NCBI GenBank assembly: GCA_947034895.1
Contig: OX344765.1
Location: forward strand, 18,481,001-18,545,000
DNA: 64,000 nt
Reading direction: 5' to 3'
Source of the DNA: Rhytidiadelphus loreus
Taxonomy: Eukaryota; Streptophyta; Bryopsida; Hypnales; Hylocomiaceae
Each line of letters starts with the position of its first letter. Within the stretch, counting starts at the first letter, position 1. Below the pieces are notes generated by a model. That model ran no database searches. It saw nothing but the letters and a program-made list of their open reading frames with translations, and was not told the origin of the DNA. The translations under genes were made by a program, and so were the position numbers. Shown one piece after another: positions 25,930 through 37,746 of this stretch.

Positions 25930-26280
25930 TAGGCTCCTATATTATAGACACTTTCTATAGTTATAGGATACATATATTATATATGTCTATATAATAAGCA
26001 CTTTCTATAGTTATAGGATACATATATTATATATGCCTATATAATAAGCACCTTCTACAATTATAGGATATTTATATTATAGATATTTTCTATAGGTTAT
26101 AGGATATTTATATTATAAATGCCTATGTTATAGGTACCTATGTTATAAGCACCTTCCATGATTATAAAATACTTATATTATAAATATGTATGTTATAGAC
26201 ACCTTTCATGGTTATAGAATACTTATATTAAAAGTATGTATGTTATAAACACCTTCAATAGTTGTAGAATACCTACTTAT
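25930..26280. repeat. AT-rich tandem array with 50- to 60-bp units
   Basis: CACTTTCTATAGTTATAGGA at 25949 repeats at 25999, and as diverged forms near 26049, 26149, 26209 and 26269. The first three units have a 50-bp period and the last three a 60-bp period. Each unit contains ATATTATA-type segments. Confidence 0.85.
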
Positions 26281-26299
26281 ACCTAGGCTCAAGGCTCGT

Positions 26300-26680
26300 A
26301 GGCTCAAATTTCTAAGCTCACATGCTAGCGTCGTTGTATCGAGTAAGGGTGTGGATGCTTTTAGTTAACAAAAAATCCTTAAAACAAAGTAGGAAGTCCA
26401 TGAAGCACCCATTGAAGAGCTGGAAATTAATTGGAGAGGTTAGATTTCTAGAAATACTTTTCAATAAATATTCCTTGAAAGACAAATGAAATTGGAAACT
26501 AACCAATTGTTTCATATTTTTTGGAACTTCATGCAATTAGTTATGAATTTTTGAAGTTGAAACACAATCATCACTAAAACCATTCACCTCTTGAAATGTA
26601 CACTAATTGTATATTGCTAAAGCAATAAAAAAGCAAAATGTATGAACAATGTACATTTAAGGAGGTGGATGCTTTTAGAA
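26300..26680. mobile_element. diverged relative of the GGTAGTxTGCTCT TIR element
   Basis: The interior matches 34640-34895 (shared blocks AATTAGTTA, TTTTTGAAGTTGAAAC, CTTGAAATGTACA and GGTGGATGCTTTTAG or GGGCGGCTTTTAG). The ends have decayed, so boundaries are approximate. A 72-codon - frame inside is not conserved. Confidence 0.55.
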
Positions 26681-26829
26681 CCCAAGCGCTTTATGGATCT
26701 TCCACCTTCCACTTCTTTGTAAACCACTAGTGGAACAAGTCATATTCATTTCCTAGGCAAATTTTGCATTGTAATTAGGGTTTCTTGTGGGTATTACGCA
26801 GTTTTTATCCAATCAGATTATGATCATCA

Positions 26830-27010
26830 CGTTTTTTTATCCTAATGGAGGAATTCCACCCCTATAGTTTACATCAAGCAATGTTGTTCATCATCGGTTT
26901 CTTCACAAAAAAAAGTGCCTCTTTGGTGGGCTCCAGCCTCCTCGTCCAGCTCTAGCCTCTTTGTCAATGCTTTTCTTTGCAAAATCCCCTCCTCCTCAGG
27001 CATTATCCTA
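26830..27010. repeat. duplicated segment H, copy 1
   Basis: It aligns with 27530-27715 in the same orientation; shared blocks include GAATTCCACC, AAAAGTGCCTC, GGGCTCCAG and GCAAAATCCC versus GCGAAATCCC. Copy 2 is less AT-rich and contains more CpG. The differences look like C-to-T decay in copy 1, as expected after cytosine methylation. Confidence 0.7.
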
Positions 27011-27529
27011 ACATAAACTCATTAATTAGGGTTTCTTGCAAGCATTAATCCTTAAAGAACAAAATGACACATTTAACTACTTTTGAACTATTCAGTGAAT
27101 TTTAGACAAAACATTCAAAGATCTTCAAATAATAACATTTAGAAATCTCCGGATGTTTGTGTAAATCTTCAAATGTTTTGTATAGATCTTCAGATGTTTT
27201 GCATAGATCTCTTAATGTTTTGCATTATTTCCTAATGACCATTTTCTTTTTCTATTATTAATTATGGACCCTTCAAAAGTCCAGAAGTAGTTAAATGCAG
27301 CATCAAAGGGTGGTGTTGGAAATCATCCCTTTTCATTATTGTGTGAATCTTAGGCTTTAAAAATAGCAAAAGCACTCATTGGAAGTCAAACTACTATAGA
27401 AGACCTCCCCTTTTCTCAACTAAATCCAGAGGATGAATAGTTGCACCTCTGTCCTACTACAAGAATTCCGTGTCATCCATCGGATGCCAAACGTCCTCCT
27501 CAAAGTTTAAGGGTTAAGCCTTTTTGAGC

Positions 27530-27715
27530 AATCACGTTTTGCTCATTGCGTTCTTTTCATCCTCATGGACGAATTCCACCTGCAGTTTACGTCGACCAAT
27601 GCTGCTCATCGTGCAAAAGTGCCTCCTTGTTGGGCTCCAGTCTCTTGGTTAGGCTCCGGCCTCCTCGTTGATGCGGGTTTTTTCTGTTGCGAAATCCCTT
27701 CTTCCTCGCGCATTG
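27530..27715. repeat. duplicated segment H, copy 2
   Basis: Partner of 26830-27010, about 700 bp away. It retains CpG-containing forms (GTCGACC, CATCGTG, TCGCGCA) where copy 1 has TG or CA. Frames on both strands overlap here, and no product is recognised. Confidence 0.7.
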
Positions 27716-27724
27716 CCCTACACA

Positions 27725-27831
27725 TACACAAAATAGTGAAATTAGGTTGCCCCACACTAATTTCTCATATCTAACACTTTCAGACATGGTCAACTATAGT
27801 CTGGGGCAACCTAATTTCACTATTTTGTGTA
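27725..27831. mobile_element. 107-bp MITE with 30-bp perfect inverted ends
   Basis: 27725-27754 (starting TACACAAAATAGTGAAATTA) is the exact inverse complement of 27802-27831. It sits directly after segment H copy 2. A longer diverged relative is at 55979-56210. It is too small to code; a clean target duplication was not found. Confidence 0.9.
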
Positions 27832-28650
27832 GACTCATGCCAATACGACTATTATTACTGGATTTTATTTTATTTTTGTGTGTTTGTGTGTGTGGTCTTG
27901 ATTTACACACATGATGATAAGACTCATTGCACAGTACTGTAGTGAGCCGCATTACTGGAGCCAGTAGTAGGCTTGTAAAATTAAGCACCTATGGCTTACT
28001 GGTACTGTTCACCACTTCATGCCTGCCGGAGACGGAGCCTCCCATCCCGCGCGCTCCAGTCCTTGACGTCCGTCGTTCATCAGTTGCATCGCATCGGCAT
28101 GTGCCAAATTCCAAACCCAGCTCGAGTTGGATCTTATTTTGGGCCAAAAACGTGTTCAATTACGCAGCTTCGGCGTTGCTTCAAGGGAAGAAGCCATGAA
28201 CTGCGTGTCGTGTCGAGTTCACGGCACCTTCCCTTTTCTTTTTTTTACAGTGAATAAAATTTCCAAGCATCAATCATCCATCGTTGAACTGTGGAAGCCG
28301 ACTGAGTGCATCAGGCACCGCTATCGTGCACTCAGAAATTCCTTGTTTAATGGATCTGCTGCCGTCAGTAGCTAGTGCGGGACTGCGGGTGGGTGGATCC
28401 ATCCATCGGGGTCCTCTGACTGATGACCCAATCCGTGTGGATGGCGGAGAGAGTGAATCAGGGCCGGGATCTCTTGACTGATGAGAGACGGAGTTCGGTA
28501 ACTGACTGAACTCCGGCGAAGAAGCTTCAGCCAGTAGTATTGGAGCGTGGTTCCCGTTGTTGTTACTACTCCCGAAAGGACGGACGTCATGACTACTCTG
28601 TAGTCAAAAAAGCGAAAAGTCCGCCTTCACTTTCAGTTAGTTGCATCCTC
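27832..28650. other. GC-rich patch, no gene assignable
   Basis: Several overlapping frames on both strands (27927-28199, 28127-28375, 28372-28590) arise from the higher GC content. No domain or splice chain was recognised. It resembles in style the patches at 35.5-36.3 kb and 46.6-47.1 kb and could be a promoter or the remnant of a gene. Confidence 0.4.
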
Positions 28651-29437
28651 AATTTTCTTGGTTTGGTAACTTAGGAGGAGTGGAATTGTTTGGTTTCGTT
28701 TTTCAAGAAGATGTGAAATCACACGTCTGCATTGTTTTTTGAAATTTTTTAAATGACTATTGGACTTTTTGGAGAAAAAAACAAAGAAAATTCATGTGGA
28801 ATACGAAACGTGCTTAGAAAATCAGAAGTTTTTTGGGAATTGAATTTTTTTGTAGAACATTCTTGAGAACATTGTGTTGTAAAGGAAATTTCCGTGTCAC
28901 TGCGGCCATTTTTAGAAAAGTGGCTATTATGTATTTCCAATTTCAAACTCCTGTGAAATGTTTATTTATTTATTTTTAAATCATGTGCAATAGAATCATA
29001 TTGGTGTATGAAATCCATCCATATTCTACCTAGGTTTTCATCTGACTACTTGTTCCGAGTCCTTGCTAGTGTAGGTTAGTTCGTTTGTTGCAATTTAGAG
29101 TATCTGTGAGAAAGAAAGAGATTGTGTTATGCACAGTAAAGCTCTGTAGATTACTAGAGAATTGCAACACAACTCTATACTATTTGCGTTACTGAATAAA
29201 GGAAAGCTTGCAGATAATCTGTTCTATACTTGACAAGTAGATGATGGAACTAGTCTGCCTTTTAACAGGTTATGGGCTTACTCTAGAAGCTTCATTTTGT
29301 TAGTTTTATAAAAAAATCATTTTTAATGTCAAAATCAAGTTTTGAATATATCGTATAATGTATCATTTTTTTATAAACTACACCATACAAACTAAAAAAC
29401 AATTGAATTGCCTTGAACTCAATTCAATGGTGTGACT
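28651..29437. other. AT-rich intergenic DNA, no gene recognised
   Basis: Short frames only and no repeat partner noticed. Confidence 0.5.
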
Positions 29438-29807
29438 ATTACAGGACATCTAAGGCCTCCAAAAGGCTACCAGTTTTGCACCCATGTGTACAATTTTGGT
29501 GCAATTAGGAATTTGTTCTTTTCTGAATCTGATGTAGCACTACTGATGCTACTTCAATGCGACATCAAACTGATCACTTTTTTAATAATTAAAAACAAAA
29601 AAAAATTGAAATTGAAATTGAAATATAGACAAAAAAAAATTCAATTTCAATTTTTTTTTGTTTTTAATTATTAAAAAAGTTATCAGTTTGATGTGGCGCT
29701 GAAGTAGCATCAGTAGTGCTACATCAGATTCGGAAAAGAAAAAATTTGTAGCCGAAAATAAATAAATAAAATCGTAGCCCTTTAGAGGCCTCAGATCTCT
29801 TCTAATG
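29438..29807. mobile_element. foldback MITE of the CATTAG-ended family
   Basis: The two halves are inverse copies. The best-matched part runs from 29524 (GAATCTGATGTAGCACTACT) to 29733, with about 95 bp per arm and only a few mismatches. The outer parts pair less well (CTAAGGCCTCC and GAGGCCTCAG). The right end CTTCTAATG resembles the ends of the elements at 22210 and 55288. The 80-codon + frame inside is a by-product of the palindrome. Confidence 0.85.
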
Positions 29808-30739
29808 ATATAGCATCAATGAAGTTGTATACAAAAATTTAGAATGAACATCATTCATTCTTCAGTTTGCCTATTTGACCATCCAAAGGACATTTTTTCA
29901 ATTCTCAATTTTCAATTCTAAAAAATTCTAATTTTTTTTTCGTTTTGAGTTGAAAGAAAGGTTTGAATCAGTTTAGAAATAACACAAAAAAACAATAAAT
30001 CAAGATCCAATAGGGTTTGGGGAATTTATAAATGAGAGGGCTAGCCTCCTATGCTAAATACAATTAAAAGAGATTTTATTATGTCTAGGTCATCATCTAT
30101 AAAATTTGGAATTTTATAAAGATATTTCTTGTATTTTTGTCAAAAGTAGAACAATCCATCATGTATTAAATCCCAATTATATATGTTTTATAAATTTTCA
30201 TGACACCTTGAAGTTTTTAGTTAAATAAGTTCAAATTTAACAAGGCCATAAACATGTATTTTTCTTTTGTAAAAGCTTTTCAATAGGACTAGAACATCCC
30301 TGTTCACTCCAAAGTCTTATTTGAGTTAAATTTATCTTCTCAAGTTTTATAAAAATTTATATAATTTTAAATCAAAACCAAAACCAACATAACGGCCTCC
30401 AAACAAGAAAAAAACTAGGGAAAAAGTTCAAAGAATTGAGTGATTAGTTTCTAAATACAAAAACAAAAGATGGTTGTATGTTTAAATAAAATAGCTCAAA
30501 CTTATAAGCTAAAAAGTATTGTTAACATTCTTCACAAATGTGGAATGTTCCTTCTAACTTTTAAAGATAACCAAGTATCTAGAAATGAATGGTTTTCCAA
30601 AGATGAGGCAAATTAACCTTCCAAACTCATACAAAGAATAGTTCAGCTTGACTTCAACCTACATACTAGTAGATACATTTCTTTAGAAATTGTCCTATAG
30701 AAGATAAATAGACTAAGACATATCAATTCTAAATAGAAT

Positions 30740-33100
30740 TGGGGAGTTAAGTTGGGTCAAATAGACTTATAATGTGAAAGGACAAATAGACAATTATATG
30801 AAGTTTGGGTTTAGAGCTCGGACAATTAGACCTAGAGATTGGAAAAGACCAATTGACAAGTGGTTACTAGATTTTGAGATTTACATACTAGTCACTATGA
30901 ACTTGGAATATATGTCAAATTGTCTTTCATTTTTCTTTGGAGCTTGTAGTGATTACTTTTTGAATTTGTGACATTGGACAATTTGACCTATTGTATCAAA
31001 AGTGGAACCTTGTAATGGAGCTCATTGGACAAATTGACCATTGTGAGAGATTTACAATGAGTTCCAAAATACTATATGCTCAAATTAAAAATTGACCACT
31101 TTAAGAGAGATTAGTAGGTCAAATTGAGTTGATACATGCTACATGGAATAAGAGAGAATTATTGTATAGAGAAAGGAATTGATTATATAGACCATAAAAA
31201 ATATAGTTGTATGTATGTGCTAACATGTGGGTATGGACCGATATACTTGAATAGGGTCAATGTGAAAGAATACTAACTTTGTAATTAGAGAAATGGACCT
31301 ACTACATAGAAACAACAATGTATTGATATCCTACATGTGATTTTTAGAACAAATTGACCTCACATGATTAACGTGATATTAATTTATAGGATTTGGCTAA
31401 ACTAACACTCTATAGTAATACTCTATCTCGGGGGGGGGGGGGGGGGTCATTTAGAGTGTCCATTAGAAACCACGTGCGAACAAAACTTTGGACTTCCTAT
31501 ATACTTTTTGAATTTTAAATAAAACAAAATTAAAAAATATGAATAGATTTTCCTACTTTGAAAGTTTATGTTTTGAATTATTGATATTTTTATTTTTTAA
31601 TAATAATTAGTTACAAAATTTTGAAGTAAAAAGATACACTGTAGAACTAAAAAATAACTTTCACACCCCTATATTATATAAGAAAAAATTGTCTAAAAAA
31701 TGAACAAAAAATTCCTAAAAATAATTCATTATTGAAAACTCATTTTGAGTTGAATCTTGACTCAATGGTCATCTAAATGTGTCCTCTATAATTATTTGAG
31801 TTGAAAAACATGCCATTTTAGTTCATTTTCAACCTCTTCTAGAAATCATTTCATATTTTATTTGAGCTGGAAATTTTGGCAATAGAAAGCTATAGTCATT
31901 ATTAAACAGTGTTCAAAATTTTAGGTTGAAATTATAGTTTATTAGAAACCACTTGTTTGCACGTGGTTTGTTATAATAGAACTAAGTGCACCCCCCGAGT
32001 ACTCTATAAGGCAAATAAGGTACGAGATTTCAACCACAAGATTAATCTTGTGGTTGAGATTTCAAGTGGTTGTTGAAATGTGATGGATTGTAATTCGTAC
32101 AAAGAGAGACTATTTGACTTGTATAAGTGATGGATACCAAATTATCTAAGTATAAATGTGTTCTACATATTTGTGTTATATGGATTTGTTAATTATCCAA
32201 GTCTACTAGACAAATTTAAAAAACAAACATATGAAATTGTCCATTGAAGGATCTACGATTTTATATCAAACTAGGCAATTAGGCCACGAAGTGATAGTGG
32301 ATAGGATTGTTGGGTCTAGTTGATAGATTGTGCAAAACCCAACAAATTGACCTTACTAAATTCAAGAGGGTAATATGCGTGTAGACATAGATAAGTTGAT
32401 ATGAGTCATTCCCTACATTGATTGCAAACTATTTGACCTCTTATGAGCAATGGAGGCCAAATTGTCCTAATGTGGGTGTGTTTTGCACATCCATGCTGTG
32501 TAGATTCATTGTTATATGGGAGTCAAGTAGACTAAATATTGTAACGATTTGATAAAAATTGAGTTTAGTAAGAACACATTGTGTTTAGGGCCAATTTGAC
32601 TTGTCGATTGAACCTTAAATATTGAATAAAAACACCATGTAATTCCTATTTGTACAAAGCAAATTGCTACATGAATGACAAATTTAACTTTATATTTTGC
32701 ATCATTGAACCAAATTGACTTAGATAATTGCATTTCTTTGAGCATACAAGATTAATAATGAAGATAGTAAATAGTCTTTGAAGAAAAATTTGTCCATAAC
32801 TAAAAGGATAATCAAACCTATATATTTGTGGTCCATTTTGATTAAGTTGATAGATGTAGGCACAAACACTTGACAATTTGACTTTAGGCCTCTCAACCCT
32901 AGTGTAAGACTAGGACTATAAACATGAATTTCCATTGATCCAAATTGGGTTGACTACTAGACTAGGATTAATTAATTAATTACACATTTCCTACAATTTG
33001 AAAAAAAACAAAACTTAATCCTCTTAAATACCAAAATGAGTTACTTTTCTACCTTAAAAGTGACCTTAGACACAAAATGATGGACAATTTGACCTTCCCC
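30740..33100. repeat. block rich in a degenerate AATTTGACC/AATTGACC motif
   Basis: About twenty occurrences of (G)ACAAATTGACC, GGACAATTTGACC and close variants occur on both strands (for example 30829, 30975, 31027, 31350, 32340, 32590, 32705, 32868, 33080). Spacing is irregular, mostly 50-100 bp. The block is split by the MITE at 31427-31999, which lacks the motif. This may be an old satellite or a dense field of binding sites. No gene was recognised. Confidence 0.45.
31427..31999 (+). mobile_element. hAT-like MITE, copy B, with intact target duplication
   Basis: A 573-bp element starting CTCGGGG and ending CCCCCCGAG. It is flanked by a perfect 8-bp duplication TACTCTAT at 31419-31426 and 32000-32007. 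An 8-bp target duplication with short inverted ends fits the hAT superfamily. Both terminal regions carry CACGTG (31471, 31960). The left terminus has 17 consecutive G where other copies have 6, which suggests slippage. No coding sequence. Confidence 0.88.
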
Positions 33101-33448
33101 GCACCTTTAAACGACATTTGAGAATCTTAAAAGGTTGCCTAAACTTGGATTTCAATTTTTTTAAATGGGCATCATATAGCTTGTTCAAATGATGAATCAA
33201 TGACGAGCTTCGGCCCTCTTCAAGGCTATAGACAACCTCAAATCCACTATTCAAAAAAAATTCAATGCAAAAAACTACAAGTACAATTCAAATTGTGATT
33301 AAAAAAACCTAAGATTTAAATTGATAGATGCATCTTGTAAAAGAAACAAAGATAATGATACCAAAAAAGCTCCTAAAGTATTGGAAATTTTTTCCTAAAG
33401 ATTCTTTGATAACCTAGCTTTGGGGTTGGGTAGGGTTGGGTATGTCAT

Positions 33449-34093
33449 TCAACCCCTAAAGTGCTTCAATGTCCAATTTTTGGATGACTAACGTATTGAA
33501 ACTCAAGTTCCATTCTTGGATGAAAGCATTGTCCCTACGGGGGAAAAAATGGATTTCGGGTAGGCTCCTATGAACTCAATTTTTATTGAAACTTTTTGAA
33601 ACATCCTCATAAGATAGATAAACTTATGAGCTTTTGGGGAATATAATTTTTGTTTCAATTGGTGCCCAAGAGCAAAAGTTATGCCACAATAACCTCAAAA
33701 GGGGGGAGACCGGTCAGCAAAAAAAATCCACAAAAAATTGAAATAAAAATTGAAATATTTTTTTCCTTGTAAATTATATTTTCCTCTACATGGTAAGCCT
33801 TGATTCATTTCATTTGGATTAGTGATGTGAAAGTTATGGAGCTTCTTGTTTTGCGGGCAATCATAGCAACTTCTTGAAAAAAAAATTCTTCCACTTTGAT
33901 TGCTAATATCTTTCAATCTACATGGTCAAACATCACAAAAAATTTATCATGTGATCTAAGACAAGTGTAGAACAAGATCCTACAGTTAGATTCTAAAAAA
34001 TATTTAAAATATTTATTTCATAGGTGAATGTAGCAGAAGTGGTAGTTTTGAGTGGTTTTGGCAAAAAAATGGCCTTGAGACTTTAGGGGTTAA
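33449..34093. mobile_element. TTAA-flanked TIR element, copy 2
   Basis: Ends ACCCCTAAAG on the left and, inverted, CTTTAGGGG on the right, with TTAA following the right end and TCAA at the left. The interior matches copy 1 at 10180-11108 closely at the start (AACTCAATTTTTATTGAAAC, CAATTGGTGCCCAAGAGC) but is about 280 bp shorter. Non-coding. Confidence 0.72.
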
Positions 34094-34602
34094 TTTGTGG
34101 AGATACTTTATCAAGTTGTTGTCCTATCTAGTGGTTGGATTTGGCAATACTAAAGTACATTTTTTCTAAAATTGTTGAAGTATGTCAAGTGATTGACCAA
34201 GCCCAAATTGCATTGACTCTAGTTCAAAACTAGATTTACAAAAATGAAATCATAAATTTAAAGAACACAAAAATTTCAAAAAATCATTGTTTGAAGAAAA
34301 CCTCATTTCAAATTCATTCCAACAACTTTTACTCAAAAAATGATAACATTTTGTTTGTAATCGAATTTAGAAGGAATTTTAAAATTCCCCTTCTAAAAAG
34401 TATAAAAAAAATATTGGTGATAGCACTAGCGAATCCAACCATACAAATGGAATCTAAAACTCAAAATCTACAACTTTTGTTCATAAATCAATTCCAAAAT
34501 ATTCTTCCAAATAGACATTATATTTAGGGTTTAAGGGTTAACTGTGGTTTTGAAGACCCACATATGGTATCATAGTATCTTTTCTAAGAAGAACCAGGGT
34601 AA
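34094..34602. other. AT-rich intergenic DNA, no gene recognised
   Basis: A 78-codon + frame at 34291 is Asn/Lys-rich and shows no domain, as expected for chance frames in AT-rich DNA. Confidence 0.5.
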
Positions 34603-34905
34603 GGTAGTCTGCTCTTAAAGCGACCATTTAAGAACTAATTGCCTTTTCCGGGAAGCTAAACTCCTAAATATAATTTTCAGTAAATTTTCGCTAGAAGGGA
34701 AATGGAACTAGCATCTAACCCTAGTGGTTTCATATTTTTGGACCTTTGTGGAATTAGTTACAATTTTTTGAAGTTGAAACGCCGGGGTCACTAAAAACGA
34801 CCATCTTCTGAAATGTACATTGTTGGTACATTGAAGAAACAAAAATGTACCCCTACATCATGATCACCTTTACAGCATGGGCGGCTTTTAGAGCAGACTA
34901 CCCGT
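34603..34905. mobile_element. TIR element of the GGTAGTCTGCTCT family, best copy
   Basis: The left end GGTAGTCTGCTCTTAAAGC and the right end (inverse of GGTAGTCTGCTCTAAAAGCC) form matching terminal repeats of about 20 bp. The interior is shared with 26300-26680, and the ends with 9867-10020. Non-coding, about 300 bp. Confidence 0.8.
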
Positions 34906-36290
34906 TACTTCAAGTTCCAAAAATTGAATTGTCTCAATAGCTTCTGCCTTTGGGGTGTACCTTAGATTCAGAAAAGATTCTCACTATTTGATTTTCAATT
35001 TTCTTTTTGATGCCAACAAAAACTTTCAACCACAATCGATGTTTTTTTAATTTAATTTAAATTCTGCAAGCCGCCCATGAGGTGCTTCCTAAAATTAGAC
35101 CCAATTCACATGAGTTTCATCACTGCTCACGAATCTAGATCAGGGTGGATTGACCCCCTCGCTCGGCCTTACCAGGGGTGCATGTAAAAAAAAGTCCCCT
35201 ATTTTGGGCCATTCTAGGGTATACTCTTGACCTCGCTTAACTAATTTGGGGTCTCTGATCGCAAAAATGAAATAAATTTTTGCAAAAAAATTCATGTGCA
35301 AAAAATAAATAACTACAGGGTTTGCCCGCAGGCAGGCACAACTAAATTTTTTCAACTGGGTATCATAGATGATAAACGTTCCAAATCTGTCTCTATTTTT
35401 CTTTTTTTCTTTTTGTTTTTTTTCTCTGTTTTGAATGAAACTGAACCAATTAAGTGCATTGATCTGTCAGTCCCTATTTTTGCTACGGTGCCGTAATTAT
35501 TATAGAATTCTCATCCTCTCATTCGATCCGTGAATCCGTCGATACAAAAATTACTAATTCCAGGACTCCGTCTGCAAGTCTGCATCCCAATACTGTATGA
35601 ATTCAAACTTTCCAAAGAAGAATGGCGAAGTCTTCGAAACTTTCCTCTTTTTGCTAATTTGGTGCTAACTTACTACTGTACTACGAGAGCGGCCTTGTAC
35701 AGTAGTAGCCCCACATGTGTACTACAGTACAGTGCGGCAGATTCTCATTCATTCCGTTTCTCTCTCACTCTGTTGAGTCCGTCTCACTGTTCCCAGTTGG
35801 TGGCAGGGATGACGAACGGATGCTTCCGGGAACTGCCGTCGTGATGAACGGAACGGAACGGAACGGAACGCCTGTGGAGCTCCGTCGCACTGCAGTAACT
35901 TTAACTTCAATTGAAGTTCAAAACTTGCTGCACATGTGTTTCAGTTGGTGGACAAAAGGAAGGAATCTATTCCATTCAGCAACTGTAACTTCCACATGTT
36001 GCTATTTGTAGCAGTCCAGGTACTCATAATCTGTACAGGAGTTGTCAGCACTCAAATACACAGTATAAAGACTTTCTGATTCCAGACGCCGCTGAACGCC
36101 GCTGACGTCATGGCATGCGTGATGTGACTACGTAGATGACTTTTATACCGTGGATGAGACGACGAGTGAGTGAGTGGGCGAACCCAACTTGTCCCGGCAG
36201 TACAATAATCATCGTACTGGACTTTGGGAACCACCGGCATTGCCGTGTGACGCTCTACATTGGAAGAAAGGGTGGCTCACTAAAATAAAG
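34906..36290. other. AT-rich DNA grading into a GC-rich patch, no gene assignable
   Basis: 35,500-36,250 is GC-rich with overlapping frames on both strands (35530-35844, 35715-36011, 36052-36240). It includes a GGAAC pentamer run at about 35846-35872. No domain or exon chain was recognised. It could be the remains of a gene or a promoter patch. Confidence 0.4.
35846..35872. repeat. GGAAC pentamer microsatellite
   Basis: About five tandem GGAAC units (AACGGAACGGAACGGAAC...). A similar run (GGAACGGAACGGAACGG) occurs near 46,930 after two AACACTGGG units. Both lie in GC-rich patches. Confidence 0.85.
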
Positions 36291-36291
36291 G

Positions 36292-36770
36292 AATAGTGCT
36301 AAAAGTAGAACATGGTGCACAAGGTCCATGTTGGCACTAACTAGCTTGGGGAGCCAATGTCAGCCTTAGGCATCACATTTTTACTCTACTATAAGGTAAG
36401 CTAGTCCATTTCCGTTTTTGTCGTCATACTGTTGGTTTCAATTCCATTCGAAATAGTGCTAAAGAAAAGCACAGTGCCAGAGGTCCATGTTGGCACTAGC
36501 TTGATGAGCCTTGGGCACCACGCTTTTACACTATTGTAAGGGAAGCCATCCCATTTTCATTTGTTGCCTAATTTCGTCATTCTACTTTGGGCCCCAATTC
36601 TATCCAAAATAGTGCTATAGTGGAACACGATGCCCAAGGTCTATATTGGCACTAGCTTGGTGAGCCAATATGAGGCTTTGGTACCACGCTTTTACATTGA
36701 GGTAAGCTAGTCCATTTTTGTTTGTTGCCTAATTTTGTCATCCTACTCTTGACCCCAATTCCATCCAAAA
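36292..36770. repeat. three tandem units of about 158 bp
   Basis: Units begin AATAGTGCTAAAAG at 36292, AATAGTGCTAAAG at 36452 and AATAGTGCTATAG at 36608. Each contains GGTC(C/T)ATGTTGGCACTA-like, CACGCTTTTAC and CCATCC-type blocks. The units are diverged and no conserved frame runs through them. Confidence 0.88.
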
Positions 36771-36857
36771 CAACATCCACATCCATTCATTTTTTTGACA
36801 AAATGAGTGCATTAATGCCCACAAGGGATGACATGTCAATCTTTTAATGGTGGACAC

Positions 36858-37746
36858 TTAACCCTTGAAGGACCATGGAAATTTTGGGCAAATACATGTG
36901 AGTGGAGATTTGCATATTTTAGGCTGAAATTTTAATAGATGGCAGGGACAAGGAACACACTAAATTTCATGACATTTGGAAATATGAGTCAAGACTTATG
37001 GCCTAATATGTTATTTTTTTTTGTAAATGGGCAGTCTGGGCAGATCAAAAAAAATTATTTTTTCAAAAATAAAAATTTGAAATTGGTTTTTTACAATGAT
37101 ATATACGTGGGAAGCTTTGAATCATTCCATTTTGATCAATGAGTCAAAAGTTATGAGGAGTTTTAGTTTGTGAGTAGTTATGGATTCTCTACTCTAAAAT
37201 AAACTTTGAAGTTCTTTATTTTACTCAATTTTCAATATCTTTTGAAAAAAATAGAATCATAGGATGTAGATTGTTTACTGCAACATTGCAACCATTGGAA
37301 TTGGCATTTTTCAATTCCATAGCTAAATTCTTCAAAATTTTGTATTTTGAATCATTCTCTACTTCTTTCTACTTATTATTTTTTTCCTGTATGTTGTACA
37401 ATTCCAAATGATCTAAATTTTTTCAAGCATGTAGCCAACTTGCTTTGAAAAATGAATCCAATGAAGCACCATTGTTTTGGACATTTTCTCATACAAATGC
37501 GAGCTTGTGAAGTGTAATTGCACAATTTTTTGCAAGGCCAAAAAAATAATTTCTTTGAATTCAAAGCTCATATCTAGCAATCCACATGGTGGAAATTTAA
37601 AAAAAAAAATTCCACATGTTTTCAAGTCAACATGCAGTTATATTGTCGAAAAATGTTTTTTTTCCAAAATTTGGTACTTATATAAGAAATGGCAGTTTTG
37701 AAGCGTTTTTGGTGAAAACATAGTCACGGTCCTTGAGCAAGGTTAA
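36858..37746. mobile_element. TTAA-flanked TIR element, copy 3
   Basis: An 889-bp element bounded by TTAA, with inverted ends CCCTTGAAGGACC and GGTCCTTGAGCAAGG. The interior (GAATCATTCCATTTTGATCA, AAAGTTATGAGGAG) is shared with copies at 10180, 33449 and 47593. Non-coding. Confidence 0.72.

Noticed and set aside
29432..29674. 80-codon + frame with a Lys/Gln-rich end
   Set aside because: It is read straight across the palindromic foldback MITE; the Lys-rich part comes from its A-rich centre.
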